The position numbers and the translations under genes are program-made. The notes beneath the pieces were generated by a model. It did no database searches, was not told the DNA's origin, and saw only the letters and a program-made list of their open reading frames with translations. A stretch of DNA of 64,000 nucleotides from Thamnaconus septentrionalis (taxonomy: Eukaryota; Chordata; Actinopteri; Tetraodontiformes; Monacanthidae), in contig CM020506.1 of NCBI GenBank assembly GCA_009823395.1, positions 19,595,001 through 19,659,000 on the forward strand. The letters are read 5' to 3'. This document shows, in pieces, positions 29,974-43,007 of this stretch (position 1 is its first letter; every line of letters starts with the position of its first letter).

Positions 29974-32900
29974 AGAAAGAGCTGCTTTCAAGGCCATATG
30001 TTGCTCTATGGAGCCGCGCAGATGAATGAAAAATATGTTAATGCCTCCTGTGAAGTTAGTTGAGGAGCATCAATCGACATCAAAACCGCAGATGGCAGTG
30101 CATCCAGGCTGCGCTCAGTCAAACACAACACAGGCTAGTTGTTAACTCTTGCATCATTTACACACAAACTGCGCGCAAACCTGTAAAACATTTACGGATT
30201 GCACTGCAAGCATGTGATCCCACAAATAATTGAAAAAAAAAGTCCATGCGGTAAATCAGATTATTATTTCTGGGTTAATTTACTCGAGGAGTTTCAAATT
30301 CATTTTGAAGAAGGGCAAAATCAGCATGATGGTTTCCCTCAAAGTTAGAACCGTAATTTAACGACTCCTTAAATACAGTAGTGAAATACTTCTCTCTGTA
30401 TTTGATCATTGCCATGCAGATGAACAATACTGCATGTGCATTTATATAGATGTAAAAATTAACACGCAGGCACACGGTACTGTCTATTATATATGCTTTT
30501 GATTTAAGAAACCTGCATTACAAACTTTGAGAGAAGATTATAATGTCATCAAACACACATAACTAAATTAATCTTGTTGATGACTTTCACTAAATGGACA
30601 TGCATTGTGGGTGATGTGCATAAATACACCTTCCAACTGGGCCGTCGTCAAGGAGATGGTAGGGTCTGGCAGTCATGGGGAGGCCACTGTCATTAGTACG
30701 CTATGTATAGGATGGTGTTCCAAACCGATTTTAAGTCATGGGGCTCAGAACAGCCAGAAGCTCTGTCCTTGCTACCTCTTGCCGGCTTCATAAAATCACA
30801 TGATGGATTGCATTTGAGCCTGTGGCCTTGAGTCTGACACATTGTGAACATTGAGTCAGCACCAGCTTTTCTTGCTCAGGAGGTCATTTTGCCTTTTTGC
30901 TGTAGAAAAGTCCAACATTTAGAATTAAAGTACATTTCAATACTGTGTGAAATACCAAACCACCTCAGCCGTGCAAGATTTAAATTACCAACAGGGATAC
31001 ATGAGGTGCATAGAAATATCAGTGCTTCAGCTTTATAGGTCAACATTAAATTTGGTTGTGTAAGGGTAATACTAAAGATAGGGGTTGGGTAATGCAAATA
31101 GATATTCAGATAAATAAAGAGGTGAGGAGGTGACTACTGGATATGAAATATAAAGTCAAGTAAAAAAAAAAATAAATATATTTTTGCAAAAGCAATTTGA
31201 AAATACATTAAGAAATTCTACAGCTCTCTTTGGTGAGGGACCTGTGGTGCTTGCTTTGAGGAATCGCCTGACCTGTGGCAGGGATGTGCACGTTGCTCAA
31301 AAAAAGTTGCACAGAGGAAGCAGCCATGAAGTGACTTCATGGCTCTCTATACTCACACTGTAACATCGAGCCAGCAAGGTCTACACCTCTGCATCCCGCG
31401 GCCGTCCTGAGGTGACGCGCCGTCGGGCTCTGTCATTCGTTCACTAGATGTTGAGCCTGTCCAACGCAGTCCTGAAGGGAAACATGCTAGATTCTTGGCA
31501 GAGGAAAGTAACTGCTGTGTTTGTATATCGATTGCAATGAAATTGGTCGGACCTCCAATCACCTGGGGACAGAGTACACTGCCAGGAATGATCATAGAAG
31601 GATGAGTGAGTGAGGAAAACTGTTCTGGGTTCAGGGTAAGTTCCGCTGCTGTAACTGACACAAAGCAGGCTGAGGATCCAGTGCTGCTCGCTCAGTACAC
31701 CAAGGACATACCTCCACTGTGTGTGCGTTTGTGTGTGTGTGTCTGCGTGATTGTGTGTCTGTGTGAGGCTGCAATAAATGGCTTAGTAAATGGAGGGCAC
31801 TGTCTGAAGGTGAGCTTGTTTTCCTGTTGTCCCCTAACAGCGTGAGTTCATTTTCACAAAATGTCACTTTTATTAAATGAAATTAGATTTTATTTTCACC
31901 ACTACAGAGCTGAGCTGAGCACAGCATGTAAATCAAAAGAAAAAAGAGGCTCCTCCTGTTCTTCTCATCTCCATTGCTACACACTTACCTGGCCATCAAG
32001 CAACAGTAGTAGTTGTTAGTATTTATGTGATGGATAATTTCTTTAGGTTGTTATACAACTTGAGAACAGCTGTGGCCTCTTTTTTGATAGAATCATGGAA
32101 ATATTACCAGGTGAAGATCGATCGATAAACTTTTATTTGTAAAGCTAAAGCTAAATTGCATCCAAAGGAGATTTGCACAATCAAAGAGAAAACCAGCTAA
32201 TCTCTCTGGCGCAGGCATAAAGCAACAGTAACCAGGAAAGAATGTAAAATTGTAAATCCGTACTAAAACGTAAATGTGCTAATGTTTTCTTCCGCTTACT
32301 GCCATCCCCTTTTCAAAAAAGACGCAGTTGTTTCTCACTATTTATCAAAGTAGTGGCATCCTTTCTAGCTGCTAGCTCGAAAGCTAGCTTTCTATTCTGC
32401 CGTTGTCATTGTGTATCGGTGTTGCTTTAAAAAAAGGTGAAGTCATTATTGTTGGCCAGGATGTTGTGGTCGCTTGTAGACCTTCAACAATGAACTGAGG
32501 GTCTTATTTGTTCAATGAATATATAATTAATGTGTTTCGTCCAATAGACCTTGTTTCGTTATTGCCAAGATGTACTTTTACAACAAAGAAATAATCTACC
32601 AAGCAAACACTGCCTTGCTTTTTGTGCTTACAGTGCATTCAGCGTGAAAATGGCTCCAAACTACTAATATTTCCCCGTGTTTTACAAAAAAAGAAAGAAA
32701 ATTAAGTCATCCGTGGGCATTCAGTGGAGGGATGTGCCATTAAAAAGCTATTTTTATTAACAGCGTGTTGATGAGTTTGGAGAACGCAGAGGAGCCGCGC
32801 TGATTAACTTGTGATCCATGACCCATCAACGTCCTCGCAAATTAACAGGATGTGTTATCACAGCAGCGCAGCAATACTGTAACACTGACCACACATACAG

Positions 32901-35900
32901 TAGTGCAGGGATTATGTGAACACCTATTAAGAGGACATGCATTCAGAATGAACACCATGAGCATGAGTGAACACGTAAACTGATTTTACACTTCCTCACA
33001 CCAGAGCAGCAAAACAAACCAAGACAAAAAAAAAAACCCTTAAGGACTGTCTGAAAAGTTCCTCTTGTAAAAGGAGTGAAACCAAGAGGTGCAGACCACC
33101 TTGTGCATTGATTAGATACAATCGCTTAGAGGAGAGATTATTAAGGGTGAAGGTTCTCTTTCCTTCCTCCGTCTCTCCATCTCACTCCAACCGTGACATT
33201 GAAAGAAGAATTTGCCATGACCAGGAGGCAGAGTTTGACAGAGCGGCCCTGCATCAAAAAAACAGTGTTACTGTAACTAATAGGAAATGGACTGCACTTG
33301 TATAGCACTGTGTAGGCTTCCGTGTCTTGTCCAATATCCCTGACTGCAGAAATATTACAGACGGATAAACCGTTCACTCCGGGGGAAGGTTTTTTTTTTT
33401 TTTCAAATGTAAGAGAAATCATTGAAATATTTTGTCATTAGCAGACCTTCCCTTTCCTTTTGTGCCTAGAAATGCCAGAACCAGAACATAAAAGAAGCAG
33501 TTTGTGCTGCAGCTTTGTGCACCGCAGCTGAATTTATTTCACACATTCACATTTTGCCTGACTGAGCTCTCAAAAAGCCATTTTCTTGGCACAATACAGT
33601 CCGAATCTGTATGCAGAAGACAAGTTTGAGTGCAAAACACAGCCATAAATTACGGCACAAAAATGCCTCGCAGGACAGGTTAGACGTGCTGGTGGGAGGG
33701 AGAGGTTAAAGTCCAACTGCATCAATCTTCTATATTTTACACATAACCAGGCTGGGAATGATGATACTTAGCCAAGTTTCCAAATGCAAGAGAGGACAAC
33801 AACATAAGGGACACAAAGAAGTATTGGCTACAAAATGATGATATTTAGCAAATCCATAACTAAATGTGAACGAAAATATACGCATTAAATAACTTCTGAA
33901 CTTGCCAAATTTGTGTATCAAAGAAACTGACGATACAAAATTGACTTTATTTCCAAAATATTTGCAATATCTATTTATTTTTAGCTCAGATCCCGATCGC
34001 ACCTGCGGACAGAACCGTGCTCTTTGCAAAATGTTTCTATCCAAACATTGGTCTGGCATCAGTTCTGCATCCTGCGCACGCACAGCACGCGCAGCACACA
34101 CAGCCCATTACCTTACATTGATCCCTGTCAGGCTTCAGAGAGAAACTGTGATACGATCATTATACATGCAGGAGGGTCAATACTTTGGACTGATTCTCCT
34201 TTCTTCACAACATTGATCAGGAGGTGACGGTGGGGAAATTCATCAGCACACCGGAGCAGCTCCGACTGATCAATAAATCAATCTGTCACCCAGTGCCTGT
34301 GGAATTATGTAATCCAAATGTCTCTAACGTCCCTTTGACCTGCGATGACGATGTGAGATTATTGTCAACTAAAGGGTATCTCAAAAACCTTCTCACAAAC
34401 TGGAATTACTTGTAGTGAGTCAATCGAAGTTTCACTGACAGGATGTGTCGAGAGATAGGCGGGACATTATAATGATATGTTGGTCAAGTTACACAGGAGA
34501 GTGAATACTGAGCCCCAAAAACATTCCATTTTGTTTTGCAGATCGTGACACCTCAAGAGGTTTTCTGTGTTGTCGCTAGTAATGTAGTATGTTTTGTATT
34601 CGGCATCGTCCTCCCTGTTGCTCTTTGTTTTGTTGGCCTTTAAGCTGTCTGACATCCAGATGATTGACAGCACCTGTACTCAGGGCCATTCCCCAAAGCC
34701 ATAGTGTCTGAATAATTTTTAATGGATGTCAATATGAATCTAAATTACTGAGGATTTCTTTTTTGCTCTGCGCCTTGCTGAATCGATGAATAGAAAGAAA
34801 GACAATCCTTAAAACAAAGGGGTTGGAATCCACCCCAGTTCATCAATTTATGTCCAGTCTTTGCATGTTGCTTCCTTCACTCGTGTGGCTTTGTGTTGTC
34901 ATCGAGGAACAAACTTTAAAAATATCTTTGGACAACAGGAGATACGTAGCAGGGTTACAATAACTGGCTAACCAGGCTGCTCTAACCACGAAAATCTCTT
35001 GGTAACCCAACTGCTACCAATCAATCAATCAAATGCTATTTTGTTCAATCTCCAAGAAGCCAATGAGTATACAGGTCCAAGAAGTGCTGCTGGAGATCTG
35101 AAGACAGTGGAGAAGCAAGGTAAATCTACCGGTTATTCCAGGTCAAGGGGACAATCAGTGCCACGATCAGCAGCGGCGAATGTCTCTCTGAGTGGTCAGA
35201 GTTGTTATCACAGGATGAGCTGCAGCTGATGAGCTCCAGGAAAGGCACAATATGATGGTAAAAACGTTACGACGAACAGTGAAGGTCGGCCCACCTTCTG
35301 CATAAGATTGGCCCCAGCAACACTGCCATCCTGTTTGCAGGATGAGCTTTGAGGACGATAGCTTGGTGGGATCCGTGAGTCATGGCATCACTTTTGCATA
35401 CTAACGTATTGAAAAACCCTTCCTGCGAAAAATCTCCACACCAACAATTTCTTCTCTTGATTTCCCCACTGCACAAAAATCATTGCAGTTCACTGCAATA
35501 GTTTACAGAAATGTTTACTTTCAGAATTTCTACCAATAATAATAACAACAACAACAAAACCTTCTTCCCTATGATATGGGAAGTGGGAAATGCATTTGTA
35601 TATTTATCTTGAGATCTTCCAGATCTTTCCAGGCCCTGAGGACTGAGCAGAAATATGTTGTCAGCCTCCTGCTGTTTTTCATTAGAGACATACAGTTCTT
35701 GTCTCTCCTCTAACGTCACATTCCTCTCAGCTTGGATGCTAATTTCCAGGCTCACCTGTGTCTGGCGTCCATCAGCTGCTACCTTTCATCTCTCCCCGGG
35801 GTGAGAACCGAGTCTCAGTCTGCTCCCGGTGTGATCCGTTGAGAGGAAACAGGTTTAATTATGGATGTTCTCTGTGTTGAGATGCATTTTTATGTTTATT

Positions 35901-36129
35901 CTGAAATCTGTCTATGTGTATGTGTGTGAACATAGGACAGAAACAAGCTCACTGATGTTGAGTGCGTTCTGTACATGCACGTGAGACCAGACATGCACAC
36001 TATTTTAAAGACATCCACACAGCTGGAATTAAACAGTCACATATGCTGCATTTCACCTGTTAGACTAAAAGACCAAGCTTCAAAGTGCAGTCTGATCAGT
36101 GTGGGTAATGTTATCATGATGAATATGAT

Positions 36130-36716
36130 ATATTTATTTATTTGGATCCCCATTAGTCACTACCAGCGGTAGTAACTACTCTCCTGGGGTCCGCACAGTA
36201 AAATACAATGCAACACAATCATCCAATTAAAATCCAAGACAAAAAAAGACAAAAGAAAAACAAGAACAATGACCAACAACAAGACAACAATTGTATTAAC
36301 TAAATGTGTTATGTCTGATGGCAAACTATTCCATATTTTCATGCCTCTGTACATTACGGTACGTTGCCTTGCATTAGATTTCGAAGTGAATAACAAACTT
36401 TTGATGCACGTCTTGTATTAAAGTTATCGACATCACTGCTGCATGAAAACTGATGGTACAGGACATTTGGAATCTTGGACGGTGTAATATTTCTTATGAA
36501 ACAGAGCAAAGCAGTGATCAATCTGTTCTTCACCAATGACCATCCCAAGGCTCTATGCATTCCGATGGTACTGGTTCTTCTGTTACAGTTCAGGGCGAGT
36601 GGTGCAGCTCTGTTCCAACTCCATTGCAACTCTAATACCTTCACCAAAGCGAATCCCTGTTTACTTTCAATGATCCTACCGTGCCTCTCTACATCTTTAT
36701 GAAAAACGTACGGCAC
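36130..36716 (-). mobile_element. LINE 3' end fragment
   Basis: On the minus strand the sequence encodes the C-terminal end of a non-LTR retrotransposon polymerase protein. An RNITPSKIPNVLYHQF stretch and a DVDNFNTRRAS stretch (about 36490-36400) are followed in another frame by ARQRTVMYRGMKIWNSLPSD (about 36375-36315), the usual closing motif. The 3' end reads GGATCCCCATTAGTCACTAC on the plus strand (about 36144-36163), a phrase I associate with the 3' tail of a very common fish LINE. Frame changes show the copy is dead. Confidence 0.75.
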
Positions 36717-38149
36717 GTGTAAGAGAAAAGATGTTTCTGCACGTGTTTTCGTCTCTGCAACATTAGTTCACGTCTCTTTATTTAATCTGCCCTTTATGTG
36801 TTTTCATTTTGATTTATTGCCGTACAACTGTGTTCACACTTCTCCAATATGGATCCTATTTTCCGAGCTCATCCCTTCATGGTAGACAGCACCCAGTGGG
36901 AGGAAACACAAGGCATTCATCTTACACCACCTTTCATCTTGCGCAGTATTGCATTTTTGGCCTCAGGTTTCCTTTTTTTTAGTTAGCACTTCTTATTGGT
37001 GTTTGTCACAATTTGCAGCATTTTGCTCTATGGACCAAAACAAATTATTTTTTTTTTTTTTTTTTTTAAATAAATTGTTCAACCCTAGCAAAAGAGTTTC
37101 TGTCTTGATTTCTAAACAAATATCCTCCACAAAGCCTCTCAAACCAGCCAAGCACTAGCAAAATAACATCTCCATCCTTCACAAGAATGTGCATTCAGTA
37201 TCCTGATGGAGACTTTGGAGATGAAAGGGAATGTTTGTTTATTCTTGATCCAGAAGCTCCATAATGCACGACGCTTGTTAACAAAGCATTTAGTGACAAG
37301 CAAATATGGCAGAAATGGCAAACAGCGTTGAATTCTTCCCATTGCTGGAACTCCAGAATATTACCAGAGATTGGAAAATGTCACCAGAGACTACATTCAC
37401 AAAAAGGTGAGTAGCGTTTTCTTTTTTTAAATTTCAATTTTAGGTCATCTGTCCCTTTTGCTATGCTAATGAGTCTAACTGATGAGCTTTAATAATCATT
37501 TTATAATTAATTATCATAATTACCATCGCAAGTAATTACAACATTTTTCAGCCATTTTCAACAAAGTGAAAATATGCATCGCTGGAGTTAATGACATCCC
37601 TGTGGCTGTAATCTGTTTTCATTATTGGCTCATTACTAATCCTTCCTCTTCTTCGACTTTGTGACCAGGAACACACAGGGAAACGATACAATCCCAGAGG
37701 CTCCTAATCTCATATCGTCAACCTTCTTCTCCATCAGAGCAGGAAGAAGTGGACGTGCCTCCATGAAACCACCAAAGAAACCCGTCATCTCAGCGACATT
37801 ATTGACTGCAGTCACTTCACGTCTTTCAAACCTGAGATGAAAGATTTGGCTAAAGGTTTTGTCACTGGCACACAGACAGTTAAAGACTTCAGAAATGTTA
37901 TGGATACGCATTTAGTACCTTTTACTGTTGGCTTAATGAGTTTTCCATACTACAGAAAATGTATACAATGTCTAGTTTGTTATCTCCTCAGTATATTTGC
38001 TGTATAAAAACATTCAGTCTTGTGCAAATTAAGATGGGTATCGATACAGGTTGGATATTTGCTATTCTTCATCAAAAAGAGTAACAGTGCCGCCCTGAAT
38101 TAAGCTGAATTAAGAGTTTAGTTCTGAATTCTTTCCATTCAAAACCTGC
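36717..38149. other. Intergenic, no gene seen
   Basis: AT-rich sequence with a T run at 37048-37068 and no recognised coding exon. Confidence 0.55.
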
Positions 38150-38350
38150 CCCCTGATGGGACTGGGGTGGTTTGGACATGAGCAGAAGAGGCACAGTGGA
38201 CACACGGGTAGAAGGATGCTGTGGTTGGAAGTGGCAGGCAGGAGGTCCACAGGAAAACCAAAGGGGAGAATTGTGGGTGTAGTGAAAGAGGACATGAAGT
38301 TAGTTGGTGTGAGAGAGGAGGATATAGAGGACAGAGTTAGAGGGAGACAG
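38150..38350 (+). mobile_element. LINE fragment, polymerase C-terminus
   Basis: The plus strand reads LGWFGHEQKRHSGHTGRRML, then GKPKGRIVGVVKEDMKLVGV and REEDIEDRVRGRQT. This matches the end of fish LINE polymerase proteins (RWFGHVxRR...GRRxL...GRPKRRFMDVVKEDM). The frame stays open over about 65 codons and then runs into a GAA tract. The rest of the element is absent. Confidence 0.8.
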
Positions 38351-38352
38351 AC

Positions 38353-38387
38353 CGAAGAAGAAGAAGAAGAAGAAGAAGAAGAAGAAG
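38353..38387 (+). repeat. (GAA)n tract
   Basis: About eleven trinucleotide units, directly after the LINE fragment. Confidence 0.95.
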
Positions 38388-39689
38388 CGGGACTGATGGT
38401 CACACACAGAGACAGTTTGGACGGGCAGTTCAGAAGTGATGCATTCTGATTATGAACACAGTTTGCACTCACCACCTCACTGTCGCCACAGAACATTGAT
38501 TATTACAGTTCCAGACCTGTATTTTCCATGCTCACAACAATGTCAACACATGAATAAAATAAAAAAAAAACATATCTTGAACAACAAGCTATTATTGTCT
38601 AAGACCACTTTATTGCAGTCTCAGAATGTCATGCACATACAGTTCACAGAGCTCAGTGAATCAGGAAATGTAGAAAGCAACACAGAAGTGTCTTCTTTTT
38701 CGTTCTTATTTAACCAGATAAATGGTTGTTTAGCGCCACAAGAATCCAGAAATTTGCCCTCTTTTTTTTAATCTGTCTGTCACCTGAGTGACCTCAAGAG
38801 TTGCAGGTCTCTTATGGAGGGTGCCCTTGAAAAGCTGGTATTAGTTCTTCCTTTTTTATCTCCATCAACAGGAGATGAGCTCTGTGCTGTGTGGGTGCCA
38901 AGAGTTCAACAGCGGGAAATTATTTGATTTTCTGAGATGGAAAAATGAGACGAAGCCGACACAGAGGGGGGTTTTAGTTATCGGTAGAGACCAAGAGAAT
39001 TACGAGATAATCTGAAACAAGATGAGAGACAAGAATCATGAGAGCCCAAGAAAACAACATCCATACCCTTTTTCCACCTCGGAGGGGAAGTAATGTAGCA
39101 CTTAAAGAATATTGACTGTAGTTTGTTAATTTCCTAAGAAAAGCTTATAGCTGTCTGACTTTAATCCTGTTTAGCTGGCATTGTGAGGACCTGCCATGTG
39201 TGTTTTTGTGCTGTTATAACTTCTCCTCTCTATACCCGTCCCTTTTGTCTCTCCTCTTTATTTGAGTACTTTTTAGTTTAACAGAAAAAAAATGAACTGC
39301 CGTTTCTTTGTTCAAGCCATCGAGTATCAAAAGTCGGCATTTGTGGAGCCGATGATGTAACATGGTAGTGATGTAACAGCCAGAGAAGTCAGTGTCTGAC
39401 AGTGTCCTCGTGTTGGTGTTGACACCTGTTCCCAGTTCCCACACACCCCCCCCCATCAACCGCCACAGCTTTTGAACCCTTGTATCGTTGTCCAGCCAAC
39501 CAGTGTGCTGTTGTTTCTAGCCTTTTCCTAAAGAAAAAAAAAAGATAATAAAACATTGAGTGAATGTGTTTTGCTGACAATGGCTACCAGAAAATCTGAC
39601 AGATGTGCAACTGTGCTTTAAAGATATATGCTAATAACTTCTAAGTATATGCTAATATATACTTTCTGTGAAGGACAACTTAGACTTAG

Positions 39690-39835
39690 ATGACTCCTGT
39701 TGCCTGCTGCCTTCTGGAACTCTCTCCCAGTGGACATCTGCCTTGTACTAATACTGGACTACAAGCTTAAATTTGCCCTGAAGAGACACTTGGTCACACT
39801 GGCTTTTAGCAGCTACTCTGTTTGTATATAAACTA
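39690..39835 (+). mobile_element. LINE fragment, closing motif
   Basis: The plus strand encodes AFWNSLPVDICLV, then YKLKFALKRHLVTLAF, ending at a stop near 39831. This is the closing LWNSLPxDIR...FKSKLKTHLFxLAF pattern of a fish LINE polymerase. It is a different copy and orientation from the 36.1-36.7 kb fragment. Confidence 0.7.
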
Positions 39836-40486
39836 AAACTGGTATAAAGTTATTATCATTGCTGTGGGTGTGTTGGGATCTCTTTTCACACATCCAACAA
39901 AAAAACAACCCCAATGATTGATAAAGAGTTCAGTTAACTATTATTAGTAAAAGCATAACAACCAATTGAAATGGAGAGTAAAATACATAGAATTCCCAAG
40001 TAACTCGTTTCGGTATAAAACCAGAAGGTAATTCAAAAATAAACTTTATTACTTTTTTTCTTTTTTTTTAAATTTTGGTGAGTGGCTGTGTTGAGGGAGC
40101 TCCAAGCCCTTACTGCCTTTCCAAGTGCCAACTAGGGAGGCCTCAGGCAGAAAGAGCAGTAGTGAAGCCCAAACACAGCAGTGCAGGCATCAATAACAAC
40201 AACAATGACATTGGTAAGTCAGAACAAATTAGAAGGAGGAGCTGGGGAGGTGGTGGCTTGGGCTGTGTGGCAGCAAGTGCAGAAAGCAGCAGAAGCAGAC
40301 AGGTGTAAACAGTTTAGCATATTTGACATTTCTTGAATTGCTATGCAGATGACACTCGGTTGTGAATCACTCCTCCTATATACGATCAACAATTTGGAGC
40401 CACAGTAGCTTTCAGCTTTACTCTGGTAATGAATGTCTGGAACATTTTTCAATTTGATTTATAATAAAGATGATTATTGTCACACA

Positions 40487-40715
40487 GTGGCAATGTGGAC
40501 AGCACAGTTAGCAAGCGCGCCGTGACTGGAAGGTTGCGTTGCAGCAAGAGGGCGATGGGTTCAGTGCTGACCCTTTCCATGTGGACTTCATATGTTCTTC
40601 CTGCTTCTACTGCGGCACCATCCAAAGACAGGATCCTGTTTTATGCCCCAAGACAGTCGGGATAGACCCTTGCACCACTGTGGACCTGGAGAAACTCTGA
40701 TACAAAATGGATGGA
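40487..40715 (+). mobile_element. Degenerate SINE-like repeat
   Basis: The phrase order 'gtggacagcacagttagca...ggttgcgttgcagcaagag...catgtggacttcatatgttcttcctg...ggatggatgga' follows a common fish tRNA-like repeat: GTGG-TTAGCA head, CAGCAAGA, then GGAGTTTGCATGTTCTCCC and an ATGGATGG tail. It is heavily diverged. Confidence 0.5.
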
Positions 40716-42860
40716 TGGAGCTGACCGAAAATATCTACAGCAAAGTATCAGCTCCTCCTGTGGTGCTCACTGTGGAGCCAGGCAATTATCACTTGAGGTC
40801 TACTGTGTTGCCCAAGTGCAAGAAATGAGAAATTTTAAAGAAACTCTTCTCCGCTCTTATCTCCTCAGCAGCTGGACTATTCAATTTAGAATCACCTATC
40901 ATCCAAAAGACTCCATGTTCCGTTTAAAGTTGTAAATGCCTGATCTATGAATAAGTGATTTTAAGATCTTTTTTTTTGCAGTTAAAATGTTTTTCATGGG
41001 ATGGCACCCAATTTTGAATCGAGGCAGATGTAAAACTGGTCTGCGGCCTGAGATTGAATGGTTTTTCATTTTTTGTTGATGAGGACGATGATGGTAGCGA
41101 TTATGTCAGCCTCCTATATAGAGTTGACTGAGGTGAGTCTGCCGGCTGGCTCCAAAGAGTGGCTGGAGGTCAAAGGATGCATGGCTTTGAGCTTGCAGAA
41201 ATTACAGGTCAGGCGCTAAACACCAAGTGATCTGCGATGTCTGTTGCAGAGAAAAAAACAAAAAAAACAGGCAAAAAATACTTGAGAGGGTGCGTGTAAT
41301 GGTGTGACTCTGTATCTGTGAAGTGTGTGTGTGTGCGCGCGCCATGAGAGTGCACGTCTTTATGCTAGAGACAGGGCGAGAGGGAGGTGGAGAGACGGGG
41401 AGGGGCGGCAAATGGAGCGAGAGCGTGATGTAAATGGCTCATGGCGGAGGCTCATTTTATGGAGAGTACTTCAGAGAGCAGCAGCAAGAGAGAAAGCAGC
41501 GAGCAAACGAGGCATCAAAATCCCATTATACTGTATTTGTTTGTTGTTGTTGTTGTTTTTTACCACTAATACTGACGCTTTCCTGCCATGTGCACGATTT
41601 ATAAATTGTTAAACCTTCAGACTCTCTCCCTCTTTTTTGTTTTTAAAACACAATCACCCAAAAATGAGAGCTGCAGAGGAGTATTGGGCCGATCGACACG
41701 GTGAACAGCCCCCGATGATTGCCTGTGATTGTGAGAGCAGTCTGCGAAGCCGAGCACCGAGCGTGATTAGCCGTGATTACTCCTGATGCCTCGAAATGGA
41801 TGAAAAGGTCCCGCCATTAAAGCCATACATTGTGAAAAGAACACTTTGTTTTCTGCAAACCAGCTCATCAAATCAACGCGCGGGCGCTCACAGTCACATC
41901 ACCAAAGCCTGAGCAGGACGAACTGCGCTGGGTAAAAACACAACATCACACGTTGGCTGAAAACAACTCAGCTCAGCTCACTGGAGTGCAGGCTGCTCAG
42001 AATATTTTGAATCACCCCGGTCATTTGCACTGTAATAATCAATTCATTTACAGACCTTTATTTTATTCCTGCACTCCAGGGGATTGTTTGAACTATTCAT
42101 CCACGGTTCATAAAAAAAAAAACAAACAAACTAGAAAACAGCAGCATTTTTAGCCCGCTGTTTACAGACTTGATTATTAGTTTAACAAGATGTTCTTGTC
42201 ACCACTGTTATCAAAAGCGTATAACAAAAAAATGCAGGAACACTTTTAATTAGGTTTTCAAGGTTGCACGTTAAGCAGAAATGATCAATGTTTTCTGGCA
42301 ATAACATCCACATCTAGTCTGTCAATAAACTACCCAACACCATAAAAGCCCACCCATTTTATTTGACCCCACATTGAAGATTGAAGATTATTGAGTTGTA
42401 AATGTGAATTATATATTTTGTGATGTCATGAAGTGAGCTAATATCTGCTGCAGATGCTTGCCCCCATCCAAATGCATACAAGTTTAACCAAGCATCAGTT
42501 TAAGTAGTTCGCTAAAACTCTACATTTCTGCTGAATACTGTAAACTCAGAGGGCGTTCGAGGGCTATTATGCTTTTGGACCTTAAAATATAGTGAAGATA
42601 CTTTGTTGGAGGGGTGGGTCCCTTTACAAGAATTAACAGGTAGAACATCAGACTTGATCGTTAAATCTGACAATGGTAAGTCTGCACACATGGAGTAATA
42701 GCTTGAGTTTTAGTATAATCAACTTACAGTCTTTGAAATGTGAAGCAGATTGTTTTTTTTTTTTATAATACATTTTTAATTAGAGCCTTGATTGGGATCT
42801 TTAGTTAACAAGCCGTTTTATTTGTGTGTCCTGCAGTGTTTGTTAAATGATTTATAACTT

Positions 42861-42908
<48 letters not shown>

Positions 42909-43007
42909 GCACACATACCTCACCATTTGTTCGTAAAACACTTAAAAATGAGACAGTCTTTTCCTCTTGAAGAATCGCTGGCATGATTGTGTATTTCCTC
43001 TTCTCAG
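40716..43007. other. Intergenic region before the GLTP-like pseudogene
   Basis: It includes an alternating purine-pyrimidine run at 41322-41342 (GT then GC repeats), a purine-rich block at about 41360-41500, and a (TG)n tract at 42865-42905. No gene was recognised. A 41-codon open frame at 41664 has no family resemblance. Confidence 0.45.
42865..42905. repeat. (TG)n microsatellite
   Basis: About twenty uninterrupted dinucleotide units. Confidence 0.95.

Larger units (their letters stand above)
25372..36129. other. Gene-poor interval, first part
   Basis: About 10.8 kb upstream of the ora4-like gene with no convincing exon on either strand. It contains a (GT)n tract at 29947-29973, a repeat copy near 27.3 kb, a short TG-rich tract near 31720-31740, and otherwise AT-rich unique-looking sequence. 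Open frames of up to 145 codons are present (25709-26146 minus, 26964-27266 plus) but match no family I recognise. Conserved noncoding enhancers could be here but cannot be judged from one genome. Confidence 0.5.
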
